In this document: piece after piece, positions 26,117-34,045 of the stretch
Layout: each line of letters begins with the position of its first letter
Numbering within the stretch: the first letter of the stretch is position 1
Source of the DNA: Chitinophaga sp. S165
GTDB lineage: Bacteria; Bacteroidota; Bacteroidia; Chitinophagales; Chitinophagaceae
Length of the DNA: 64,000 bases
Direction of reading: 5' to 3'
Assembly (NCBI RefSeq): GCF_003182155.1
Contig: NZ_QGTG01000003.1
Location: forward strand, 124,001-188,000
Position numbers and translations under genes: made by a program
Notes under the pieces: model-generated
Databases searched by the model: none
What the model saw: only the letters and a program-made list of their open reading frames with translations
Told to the model about the DNA's origin: nothing

Positions 26117-26420
26117 GGCTTTATTCAGTCAGACACCAGAGATAACCGGTGGGATCAGATACGCTTTTGTTTTCATAGAATTTACATTAAGGCTTCATCG
26201 GGTTGTGTCACGCATGGTTAAATAAGGCGCGCAAAGTAGAGATAATAGAGATGCGGGAAGTGTATCCGGTATTAACAGATTCTTATCATATTGTTACTTA
26301 TCTCATATTATTAATTAAGGTGGATTCATGCATCCGTCAAAATGTATACTTATTCCCCACTTTTGTATAAATTATGCTTGAGGCCCCGGAATAGCTTTGC
26401 ATCATTAAATAACGTAAACA
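26117..26420. promoter_or_regulatory. Intergenic region with candidate SDR promoter
   Basis: 304 bp without a gene. The box TAGCTTTG at 26392-26399 matches TAnnTTTG and ends 21 bp before the SDR start codon. A TTTG at 26362-26365 lies 26 bp upstream of it, longer than the usual spacer. TCCCCACTTTTG at 26354-26365 is shared with the flank of the hydrolase gene at 38441-39271. Confidence 0.45.
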
Positions 26421-27239
26421 ATGGCAAAGACAATTTTCATTACCGGTGCGTCCCGCGGCTTTGGTAAATTATGGGCGGAAGCCCTCCTGAAAAGAGGAGA
26501 TAAAGTAGTAGCTACAGCAAGAAATACTGATGCTTTAAGTGATCTTGTAAAACAATATGGCAATGCCATTCTGGCCCTGGAGCTGGATGTAAATGACAGA
26601 GCGGCCTGTTTTGCTGCTGTCGAAAAGGCAAAAGCTCATTTTGGCAGGATTGATGTACTGGTTAACAACGCCGGTTTCGGCTTGTTCGGCGCAGTAGAGG
26701 AAACAAGTGAACAGGAAGCAAGAGCTCAGATGGAAACAAACTTCTTCGGTCTGCTCTGGCTAACGCAGGCGGTACTGCCGGTGATGAGAGCGCAGCAAAG
26801 CGGTCACATCATCCAGGTGTCAAGTTTCCTGGGACTGGTTACGCTACCGGTGTTAGGTCTGTATAATGCATCTAAATTTGCTGTAGAAGGATTGAGTGAG
26901 ACACTGGCGACTGAGGTGAAACAATTCGGGATCAATATTACCCTTATCGAGCCTAATGGATATACTACAGACTGGTCAGGCGCATCAGCTTCCCAAACGC
27001 AGGCAATGGATATCTATAATCCGGTTAAACAGGCATTCCAGGAAGGCGCTACGCCTGACATGTGGGGCAAACCGGAAGCAACCATTGAGGCTTTCCTTAA
27101 AGTGGTAGACAGTGCGAATCCTCCTTTGCGCGTATTATTTGGTAAAGTGGCGTACAACGCTGTGAAACAAGTGTACGGTCAACGTCTGGCAAGTATTGAG
27201 GAATGGAAAGATGTTTCCGTGACCGCTCATGGACATTAA
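26421..27239 (+). CDS. Short-chain dehydrogenase/reductase (classical SDR)
   Basis: 272 residues. Rossmann motif ITGASRGFGKLWAE (TGxxxGxG), NNAG at about 82-85 (VLVNNAGFGLFG), catalytic Ser in IIQVSSFLG, and the active-site YNASKFAVEGLSE (YxxxK). All catalytic residues are present, so it should be an active NAD(P)H-dependent oxidoreductase; the substrate cannot be told. It is followed 73 bp later by an AraC regulator in the same direction, a common pairing in which the regulator controls the dehydrogenase. Confidence 0.92.
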   Translation: MAKTIFITGASRGFGKLWAEALLKRGDKVVATARNTDALSDLVKQYGNAILALELDVNDRAACFAAVEKAKAHFGRIDVLVNNAGFGLFGAVEETSEQEARAQMETNFFGLLWLTQAVLPVMRAQQSGHIIQVSSFLGLVTLPVLGLYNASKFAVEGLSETLATEVKQFGINITLIEPNGYTTDWSGASASQTQAMDIYNPVKQAFQEGATPDMWGKPEATIEAFLKVVDSANPPLRVLFGKVAYNAVKQVYGQRLASIEEWKDVSVTAHGH

Positions 27240-27261
27240 TGACATTAACGTAAACAATAGA

Positions 27262-27298
27262 GGCCGGAACGGTGTTCTGAAAAAACATAGTTCCGGTC
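27262..27298 (+). terminator. Weak hairpin between the SDR and AraC genes
   Basis: A 9-bp stem (GGCCGGAAC / GTTCCGGTC, one wobble) with a 19-base loop and no T-run on the plus strand. It may attenuate read-through into the AraC gene. Confidence 0.35.
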
Positions 27299-27312
27299 TA
27301 AAATAAGATCAT

Positions 27313-28206
27313 ATGATACACTACAGCAGCCTGAGTGAACTGCATCGTGCAAATAATTTTACGCCTCCTGAGAACCCTCTGTTTGCCATTATACGATGTG
27401 ATAAGACATGCACTATAGGGGACCGTGCGTTCACCACTGACTTTTATATGATCGGATTCAAGAAACTGAAAGCAGGCATCTTCAAATATGGCAGGACCAG
27501 TTATGATCATCAGAATGGTACGATGTCTTTTGTGAGGCCAAGACAGATCATCCAGATGACGGGGCTTGAGTTTGAAGAAGATGGTTTCCTTTTATTTATT
27601 CACGAGGACTTTCTTAACGGAAATGTGCTTCATACGGACATCCAGAAGTACGGCTTCTTTGACTATGAAGTGGATGAAGCTTTACACTTATCACCGAAGG
27701 AAGAAGAGATCATCTGGGACCTCTACAGAAAAATTCAGATAGAGTATTATAACAACCAGGATGAATACAGCAGGAATATTATACTGGCGCATATTGGCTC
27801 TATTCTGCAATATGCACAGCGTTTCTACAACCGGCAGTTCATTCATCGTAAAACGACTTCCGGCAAGACGGTTTCCAGGTTCAATGCGGTATTAGCGGAA
27901 TACTTCAGTGGTGGGATGTTACATGATAAAGGGCTGCCTTCTGTGAATTATATGGCGGAGCAGCTGCATCTTTCTCCCCGTTATCTAAGCGACCTGCTGA
28001 AACAGGAAACGGGTAAAACTGCTATAGAGCTTATACATATCTTTCTTATTTCAGAGGCGAAAAACCTGTTGAAAACAGCCGATCAGAGTGTAGCGGAAAT
28101 AGCTTATCACCTGGGATTTGAAAATCCTCCTTACTTTTCAAGATTGTTCAAAAAGGAAGTGGGGCTAAGTCCGAACCAATTCAAGCGGCAGGCCAGCGGT
28201 TTATAG
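27313..28206 (+). CDS. AraC-family transcriptional regulator
   Basis: 297 residues. The N-terminal cupin-like sensing part includes TFDFYMIGFKKLKAG-like strands (TDFYMIGFKKLKAGIFKYGR). The C-terminal DNA-binding domain (about 195-297) has both helix-turn-helix units: VNYMAEQLHLSPRYLSDLLK, then SVAEIAYHLGFENPPYFSRL with the closing GLSPNQFKR. It lies downstream of the SDR gene on the same strand and probably regulates it. It is convergent with the ABC permease gene, with its stop next to that gene's stop. Confidence 0.92.
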   Translation: MIHYSSLSELHRANNFTPPENPLFAIIRCDKTCTIGDRAFTTDFYMIGFKKLKAGIFKYGRTSYDHQNGTMSFVRPRQIIQMTGLEFEEDGFLLFIHEDFLNGNVLHTDIQKYGFFDYEVDEALHLSPKEEEIIWDLYRKIQIEYYNNQDEYSRNIILAHIGSILQYAQRFYNRQFIHRKTTSGKTVSRFNAVLAEYFSGGMLHDKGLPSVNYMAEQLHLSPRYLSDLLKQETGKTAIELIHIFLISEAKNLLKTADQSVAEIAYHLGFENPPYFSRLFKKEVGLSPNQFKRQASGL

Positions 28207-29349
28207 TTATTCGTTTGGCTGCAACTTATAGTATCTGCAATAGAATATTCCATAAGCCAGCAACAGCAACATGCCTGCGGAGGGCCAGAGATAGCCGTAC
28301 ATGATCAGCCAGAAGAGGAGAATATACACTGCAAAAACAACGGGCAGATAAATGTTCATATTCAGCCCCAGCCAATATAATAAACCCCGGAAAAACAACA
28401 TGACGCTGATGGCATATAGCAACAGCAGCATTGCTATTAGTGGAGGTCCCATTATAAACAACAAGATCATCTCCGGTAATAATAACAACAAATAGCGCAG
28501 CGTGATATACAGGAAATGCCTGTTACGGCTATAAGGGAAGTTCCGGGAGAAGGCCAGCGTCATTACCTCAAAACGATGCTCCTGATAGATCAGATAAAGG
28601 TGCCCGGTTACTGCTGTGAGTATCAGCAGACCTGCTACCCGTGTATCGTGCCTGTTACTGCTGAACATTGAATATGCGCCACTGGTCAGGCAAAAAATTG
28701 AGAATATCTTGGTGATGATACCTCCCGGTTTTATTTTATGTATGATGTGGTAGAGGAAAAGACTGAAGAAGGGTTTCTTCCAACGTACCGGCAGTTTCAG
28801 CGCAAGCGGTGCTACTGTTCCGGCAGATAACCTGTTGGCCAGCCATACGTAGATTGCAGCACTGACCGTTATCAGGAAAAAGATAAACAGGATGCTAATG
28901 ATCGGAAGGAGATAATGGTGATTCGCAATGCCCAATGCAACGGCCAGTATGCCGTATATAGTGATAGGCAATGTGATCACGAACTGCATCCACCACCAGC
29001 TGCGGAGCTGTCTGAGTTTACCGAGGGAGGTAGTGCTATAGAACAGGAAACAGTTTTCTGAAACCGCTAATTGCGCCGTCACATATTGCCAGCTTTTCAC
29101 GGTATAGAGCAGCCAGGAAATGAAGATGACCGTCATGGTTACCGGACTGCTGATAAACGTCAACATCACAATAAGCTGATAGAACCCGAACATTTCATGC
29201 GGCATGGTGCCGGCAGGATTGATGAGGATCGTATAGCTGATCAGTATAACAAAGAAGAACAGCAACAGACCGGCATTGGCCCGGTAGAAGCCCCTGGAGA
29301 ATATTTTCGTCAGGACAATGGTGAGTGGAGAGATCATCCTGGAAGCCAT
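28207..29349 (-). CDS. ABC transporter permease-like integral membrane protein
   Basis: 380 residues with about ten to twelve hydrophobic segments (for example LLLFFFVILISYTILINPAG, FLYITLRYLLLLLPEMILLF). No catalytic motif is present. Its start codon lies inside the end of the ATPase gene (16-bp overlap), which strongly indicates a two-component ABC exporter: ATPase first, permease second. The family was not recognised more closely; the layout resembles small two-gene exporters of lantibiotic or antimicrobial-resistance type, but the substrate is unknown. Confidence 0.82.
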   Translation of the reverse strand: MASRMISPLTIVLTKIFSRGFYRANAGLLLFFFVILISYTILINPAGTMPHEMFGFYQLIVMLTFISSPVTMTVIFISWLLYTVKSWQYVTAQLAVSENCFLFYSTTSLGKLRQLRSWWWMQFVITLPITIYGILAVALGIANHHYLLPIISILFIFFLITVSAAIYVWLANRLSAGTVAPLALKLPVRWKKPFFSLFLYHIIHKIKPGGIITKIFSIFCLTSGAYSMFSSNRHDTRVAGLLILTAVTGHLYLIYQEHRFEVMTLAFSRNFPYSRNRHFLYITLRYLLLLLPEMILLFIMGPPLIAMLLLLYAISVMLFFRGLLYWLGLNMNIYLPVVFAVYILLFWLIMYGYLWPSAGMLLLLAYGIFYCRYYKLQPNE

Positions 29350-29984
29350 TTTACTGTTTTATCTGCTGTATGAAGCACCCCGTTAATGGTCAAGGTATTT
29401 TGTTCCAGTGGCTGATGAGATGACAGCAGGAAAGAGGTGCCATGCGCCTGTCGTCTTTCTTTTATCCAGCCATAGAGGATATCGAGGGAGGGGGTGTCCA
29501 GCGTGATCAACGGTTCATCCAGCAGAATGAGATCCGGCGTACCTATAAATGCCAATGTCAGGGATAGTTTTTTAAGCATACCACTTGAGTACGCACCTAA
29601 AGGCTGGTCCAGGTATGCCTGCATCTGCATGCTCTCCAGGTAGTAGTCCTGTTGTTTCGCAGGCGCTTGTTTGGCCGTCATAAAAAGCTCCACCATTTCC
29701 CTGCCTGTCAGGAATGCAGGGAACACCGGTTCAGCTTCTGCGAAGTTGACCAGCTTACGATAGTTGACCGGCTGCTTTTTTATACTGGTGCCGTTCAGCC
29801 TTACGTCTCCCGAGAAATCGATAATACCTGCAACTGCTTTGAGCAGGGTACTTTTCCCGGAACCGTTGGCGCCTTTGATCCAATAGACACCCGGTCCCAT
29901 GTCAAGTTGCGGGATACGAAGAACGGAATGGTGATCGTAAGACTTTTCGAAATCTGCCAGCTGCAGCATATAGTCAGGTTTCAA
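29334..29984 (-). CDS. ABC transporter ATP-binding protein
   Basis: 216 residues with all nucleotide-binding motifs: Walker A GANGSGKSTLLK (about 37-48), Q-loop near NFAEAEPVF, signature YSSGMLKKLSLTLAF (the common LSGGQ replaced by YSSGM), Walker B LILLDEPLITLD, and H-loop LLSSHQP. The YSSGM-type signature is frequent in small exporters of the CcmA subfamily. First gene of a two-gene operon with the permease, coding regions overlapping by 16 bp. Confidence 0.93.
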   Translation of the reverse strand: MKPDYMLQLADFEKSYDHHSVLRIPQLDMGPGVYWIKGANGSGKSTLLKAVAGIIDFSGDVRLNGTSIKKQPVNYRKLVNFAEAEPVFPAFLTGREMVELFMTAKQAPAKQQDYYLESMQMQAYLDQPLGAYSSGMLKKLSLTLAFIGTPDLILLDEPLITLDTPSLDILYGWIKERRQAHGTSFLLSSHQPLEQNTLTINGVLHTADKTVKWLPG

Positions 29985-30090
29985 TTATGGTCTAAATATA
30001 ATATGAACCTGGCCGCCTATGTAGTGGGGAGGCCCATTTTAGGAAATATTTAACCCTTATGGCTATGTGCTTAGCATTACCGCAGATATA

Positions 30091-30798
30091 TCAGCCTTTG
30101 GTCATCACAACAGCCACCTGCTCATGTTTGACATTGTAAGTGAGGTATTTATATTCTTTGCCCGTTTCTGCAAGGAATTCATGGAAAGCTTTGAATTCAC
30201 CTTCCATCCATCCGGGATAATTAAAGTATTCATCAAAAACGATCACGGTGCCCGCCACGATATTATCTTTCAGCATATCAAAGATGGTTTTGGCAGACGA
30301 GTAAAGATCACAATCGACATGCAGATAGGCCAGTGCGCTATCATTTTTTGCTTTAAAGTCCGGTAATGTCTGATCGAACCATCCTTTCACCAACGTTACA
30401 TTTGCGGCTACCTGTGGCAATTCTGTAACGGCGAAGTGCCCTTTCTCATATCCGTCCCGCCAAAATTCGGGCAGGCCTTCGAAAGAGTCAAATCCATAGA
30501 CCTGATGGCCTGGCAGTTTTTCTGCAATGTGGTTGATCGTTTTGCCGGAGAAGACGCCAAATTCCAGGATCAATCCATCGGGGATACTGATACTTTGAAT
30601 AGCAACATCATGGACTTTCAGGTGATGATCAACAGAAGGGATATGAGACATTTTATTATCCACATAATCTACCGTTGTTGAAAGCGATTTAAGTGATCTT
30701 GCCAATGCAATGTCGTGGTTGAATGAAGATCTGAAAGCGTGAGATTTAAAGAAATTCAGCAGGAAGTTCGTGAAAGCTGCGGATAAGTATTTTTTCAT
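30091..30798 (-). CDS. TylF/MycF-type class I SAM-dependent methyltransferase
   Basis: 235 residues. The SAM-binding loop is LILEFGVFSGKTINHIAEKL (about 78-97), followed by VYGFDSFEGLPEFW, which binds the ribose. LAYLHVDCDLYSSAKTIFD and the metal-site stretch VIVFDEYFNYPGW match the TylF family, whose founders O-methylate deoxysugars on macrolides in a Mg-dependent way. No glycosyltransferase or other biosynthetic gene is adjacent, so the substrate is unknown; a sugar, polysaccharide or peptide target is possible. Confidence 0.88.
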   Translation of the reverse strand: MKKYLSAAFTNFLLNFFKSHAFRSSFNHDIALARSLKSLSTTVDYVDNKMSHIPSVDHHLKVHDVAIQSISIPDGLILEFGVFSGKTINHIAEKLPGHQVYGFDSFEGLPEFWRDGYEKGHFAVTELPQVAANVTLVKGWFDQTLPDFKAKNDSALAYLHVDCDLYSSAKTIFDMLKDNIVAGTVIVFDEYFNYPGWMEGEFKAFHEFLAETGKEYKYLTYNVKHEQVAVVMTKG

Positions 30799-30889
30799 TC
30801 TTTTCGTGGAATTAATGTACAGAATGGGAAGCGTAACGTTTGGGGGAAAGACAGGGTTGCTGTTCTCCGATGATTTGACAAATATGCAT

Positions 30890-30919
30890 AAAAAAATCCA
30901 TCAGCAAGTGATGGATTTT
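30890..30919 (-). terminator. Rho-independent terminator (minus strand) after the GH18-like gene
   Basis: A perfect 11-bp stem (AAAATCCATCA / TGATGGATTTT) with loop GCAAG. On the minus strand it is followed by a T-run (A-run 30890-30896 on the plus strand), 31 bp beyond the stop of the 30950-31987 gene. Confidence 0.82.
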
Positions 30920-30949
30920 AAAAAAGTTACGGAACTGATATAAAGTGTA

Positions 30950-31987
30950 TTAAAGACCTTCTTTCAAGCTGTTGTGCAGGTCGATAATATATTGGCTGAA
31001 GGTAGTTGAAGTACCGGACTCAGGATATTGTACCGCGCAATTGTTCCTGATGTAGCTTTTAACGTCGGCCATCTGCCAGATGGCTCCTCCTTTCATTTCA
31101 GGGTATAACTCCCTGAACCTGATCATTTCGGCTTTGATCTCTGCCGGTGTTTTACTGTTGTGCACAGCATTGCAGGTGCTGAAAGCGCCACGGCAAAGGA
31201 AGATAGGATCTATAGGAAGGCTGGTTTGCAGTTTATCTTTCCATGCGCCGGGAACATTGCGCCTGCCGCCATCATAACATTGCAGATAGATCACGTCTAT
31301 CAGGCCGGGTTGTGAACGGCAGATTATGTCTTTCCAGTATTCCGGTTTTGCAAAAGGGCACAGGGTCATATGCAGATTGAGGCGGGCTGCCAGTTCACCC
31401 AGTTTCGCGATGGACTCACTGTTATAAACGGATTCATCGTCTATACAAATAGCATCTACACCAATTTCTTCCTTCATGACCTTAAGGATCTTGTACAGCG
31501 TGCTGTTGTTCCCGATCCCTGTTACAATGCCCGGAAGGGTCTGGGCAGGGTCGTACCATGCCTGTATATGATCGTATGTATTAGGCGTCTGATTAAACCA
31601 TCTTCCTTCAAGCAGGATCTCGATACGTGTTACAGATGATGACTTTTGTTTTAAAGAAGCGACATGTTTCAGCCATTCCTTGCTGCCAACATACTGACCG
31701 TCGTGGATGATCGGATTTTTGTTGTCGTCGCCGGAATAAACATCGCCGTTTGCACGGATGTAGAAGCTGGAGAGGATGACGGTGGTAAAACCGGAATTCC
31801 TCAAATTCTGATAAGTTGTATCATCGCCGGGATACATACCGCGTCCGAACATCGTGAGATTGGTTTCGGGGCGTGATGCCGGTATGGAACCATTCACAGA
31901 CGAATAAACCAGCCTGTCTGACTGAGCAGATACCGGTGTAAGGAAACCGGCAGCCAGCAGGCAAAGTGATAGAAACAATAATTTCAT
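30950..31987 (-). CDS. Secreted GH18-like TIM-barrel protein with an altered catalytic motif
   Basis: 345 residues from the ATG at 31985-31987, chosen because it starts a clean signal peptide (MKLLFLSLCLLAAGFLTPVS, cleavage after AQ); a start at 32026 adds 13 unrelated residues. The body reads as a TIM barrel: FTTVILSSFYIRANGD, a loop RIEILLEGRW, the motif DAICIDDE at residues 178-185, and VIYLQCYDGG, GGAIWQMADVKSY near the end. DAICIDDE lines up with the GH18 signature DxxDxDxE, with catalytic Glu185 and Asp183 kept and the second Asp replaced by Cys181. Relation to GH18 is inferred from this motif only. Confidence 0.65.
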   Translation of the reverse strand: MKLLFLSLCLLAAGFLTPVSAQSDRLVYSSVNGSIPASRPETNLTMFGRGMYPGDDTTYQNLRNSGFTTVILSSFYIRANGDVYSGDDNKNPIIHDGQYVGSKEWLKHVASLKQKSSSVTRIEILLEGRWFNQTPNTYDHIQAWYDPAQTLPGIVTGIGNNSTLYKILKVMKEEIGVDAICIDDESVYNSESIAKLGELAARLNLHMTLCPFAKPEYWKDIICRSQPGLIDVIYLQCYDGGRRNVPGAWKDKLQTSLPIDPIFLCRGAFSTCNAVHNSKTPAEIKAEMIRFRELYPEMKGGAIWQMADVKSYIRNNCAVQYPESGTSTTFSQYIIDLHNSLKEGL

Positions 31988-32117
31988 AGTATAGCCTTTA
32001 GTGCGTGGTCCCAAATTAGTAAACACGTTTCGAAAAGTCAGTAGTCAGGCCATTACCTTTTATGAGCGGTCGCCATTAGATAATTGTTGGAAAAATAAGC
32101 GGGCAAAAGGTAACTTT

Positions 32118-32387
32118 ATGGAAAGTAATTTTATGGACACGCCTGACAAATCCTATCAGCCAATTGATTGTAACTATTATGACCGCCTGGAGGCCTGGGC
32201 TACGATGCGTACCATCTGCCAGATCGTATTCAGGGACGAGACGGAAAAAGAACAGGAAGTTTCAGCCCGCATTGTAGATGTATACGCTTTGAATAAGGTA
32301 GAATATATGAGAATGGACAATGGACTGGTTATCAGATTGGATAGCCTTATCTCTGTCAACAATATTCCTTTGCCGGACCATTGCTAG
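32118..32387 (+). CDS. Rho-binding antiterminator (Rof/YaeO)-like protein
   Basis: 89 residues from ATG 32118 (or 84 from ATG 32133). The core YQPIDCNYYDRLEAWATMRT, followed by EQEVSARIVDVYALNKVEYM and LVIRLDSLISVNNI, follows the Rof pattern: PI(D/N)C-x-x-YD-x-LE, a beta-barrel Sm-like fold, and a closing LRLDxI strand. Rof proteins bind Rho and inhibit Rho-dependent termination. No signal peptide. The upstream open frame back to 32001 lacks family character, and TAACTTTA at 32111-32118 resembles a -7 box, which would favour the later ATG. Confidence 0.7.
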   Translation: MESNFMDTPDKSYQPIDCNYYDRLEAWATMRTICQIVFRDETEKEQEVSARIVDVYALNKVEYMRMDNGLVIRLDSLISVNNIPLPDHC

Positions 32388-32482
32388 AAAACTTCGGGCA
32401 TACGCATTCCTGGCCGGCAGCAATGTTTTCAGCCAGTGTAGTCAGTATGCTGTGTAATGGAGACGTTGATTGGCCGTTGTTA

Positions 32483-33043
32483 TCATTCACGTACCACCAA
32501 TGCCTCCAGATTCACTTTCTTCAGCTTTTCGTAATCCTTGTCGCTTACCATCTTGAGCAGGTTGTATGTCTTGCCGTTCCATCTCCAGACAGGGTATTCA
32601 AAACCTGGTCCGCCGATGAGCAGGTCGGGATATCCTTTGCTGGTGGTGGCAAGAACATCCGGAGCCATACCCGGGAAGCCAAGATTCTCTGTATAGGTAC
32701 CAGCGCCGTTCTTGATGAATAATGCGATACTTGAACCCGCATGGCCTGATGAGTAAGAATTTCCGTAATGAATAAAGATCTCTTCTTTGCCGTCTTTATT
32801 CAGGTCTGTGGGATAGACAAGGGCATTGAACGGATAGTCCCTGCTCTCCTTATCCTGTGCAAAGGGCTGTTCTTTATTGCCGGAAAGAACAAAACCGAGT
32901 TTAGTGGCGATATGATTTTTTTCCGCCGGTGTTAAATTTGTTTTGACGTTTTTAAAGAGGAGGGCCGCTACTTCACTGACTTGTTGGCTATATGACAGCT
33001 GACCCCATAACAAGAACATAGTTGGCAATAGTAATTTTTTCAT
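32483..33043 (-). CDS. Hypothetical secreted protein with a Ca-binding-like DxNxDG loop
   Basis: 186 residues. Signal peptide (FLLWGQLSYSQ). The mature part contains TDLNKDGKEEIFIHYGNSYS, an FG-GAP/VCBS-type D-x-N-x-D-G loop, and ALFIKNGAGTYTENL, then LLIGGPGFEYPVWRWNGKTY. This suggests a single beta-propeller-like blade pair as found in proteins that report on element content, but no named family is certain. Stand-alone gene with no operon partner. Confidence 0.7.
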   Translation of the reverse strand: MKKLLLPTMFLLWGQLSYSQQVSEVAALLFKNVKTNLTPAEKNHIATKLGFVLSGNKEQPFAQDKESRDYPFNALVYPTDLNKDGKEEIFIHYGNSYSSGHAGSSIALFIKNGAGTYTENLGFPGMAPDVLATTSKGYPDLLIGGPGFEYPVWRWNGKTYNLLKMVSDKDYEKLKKVNLEALVVRE

Positions 33044-33294
33044 TGTTCAGTGTTTGAGACACATTACATAACAGTCATGGGCGAGTGCTTGTTGTGTACA
33101 GATGGAAGTCAGCGGTAGTTTCAAATGGAAGTGCCCGCATGGGAATGCTTTACCGGTGAGTGTTTCCGGGCGTTTGTAAACGTAATGTTATTGACGGTCA
33201 GATTGTATAATCAGATAATTAGAGAATATTTTGAATTTAAATATTTTAGTAATGAAAATCGCCACACGGATCAATGATATAAACTCAATACAAG

Positions 33295-33837
33295 ATGGAC
33301 ACTGATAAAAAGGCTATACTGGAACGTTTTAATAAGACCGTTCAGCATTGGATAGATCAGCTAAATGATTATTCGCTTGAGATGCTTCAGCAGCGGCCTG
33401 AGATTGATTCATGGTCGTTGGGACAGGTATATGTTCACATCATAGAAGATACGACATTCTATGTTGAGCAAATGAAAGCTGCGCTGGCGTCGGATAATCT
33501 TCATGCTGACAAGACCATGCATACACATGCTAAAGCTATGTTCGAGCATGGCGGAATGCCTGATATGGCGCTGGAGAATCCTTTTAATGACATCAATTTA
33601 AGACAACCGGAAAGTAAGCACGAATTATTGCAAAGTATGACGTTCATAAAAGCGGAAGTGAATGAACTATTTGCAACAGTTGATCTTTCAACGGCAAACG
33701 GTAAAACGGAGCATCCCGGATTTGCTTTCTTTGATACATGGGAATGGTTGCAGTTTGCGGAAATGCATATGAGGCATCATGCAAGACAGAAGAAAAGAAT
33801 AGATGAACGCCTTTTCCCGCATTTGAATAATAAGTGA
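33295..33837 (+). CDS. DinB-family (DfsB/bacillithiol-transferase-like fold) protein
   Basis: 180 residues forming a four-helix bundle of DinB/DUF664 type: FNKTVQHWIDQLNDYSLEML, WSLGQVYVHIIEDTTFYVEQ, and a last helix WLQFAEMHMRHHARQKKRI. The metal-binding His triad is likely H48-region (VYVHII), and the two His of HMRHHARQK. DinB-fold proteins include metal-dependent thiol transferases and maleylpyruvate isomerases; the precise reaction is unknown. A terminator follows 18 bp after the stop. Confidence 0.85.
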   Translation: MDTDKKAILERFNKTVQHWIDQLNDYSLEMLQQRPEIDSWSLGQVYVHIIEDTTFYVEQMKAALASDNLHADKTMHTHAKAMFEHGGMPDMALENPFNDINLRQPESKHELLQSMTFIKAEVNELFATVDLSTANGKTEHPGFAFFDTWEWLQFAEMHMRHHARQKKRIDERLFPHLNNK

Positions 33838-33854
33838 GAATAACCGCATTACAG

Positions 33855-33907
33855 GCGGCCGGCAGGAGTAATTGCTGATAAACGATTATTCCTGCCGGCC
33901 GCTTTTC
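33855..33907 (+). terminator. Strong rho-independent terminator after the DinB gene
   Basis: A GC-rich stem (GCGGCCGGCAGGA paired with TCCTGCCGGCCGC, extendable to 18 bp with one wobble) followed by TTTTCGTTT. Confidence 0.88.
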
Positions 33908-34045
33908 GTTTCTGAAGAGCCGACTTTTTAACACAGTAAAATATGACTTTCTAACAAAGTGACTTATCGCTTTCAAATAGAATTTTGCGATAGGAAATTT
34001 CCGGAAACCGTATTCTCTAAAACATTCACTCATAAGATCATTACT

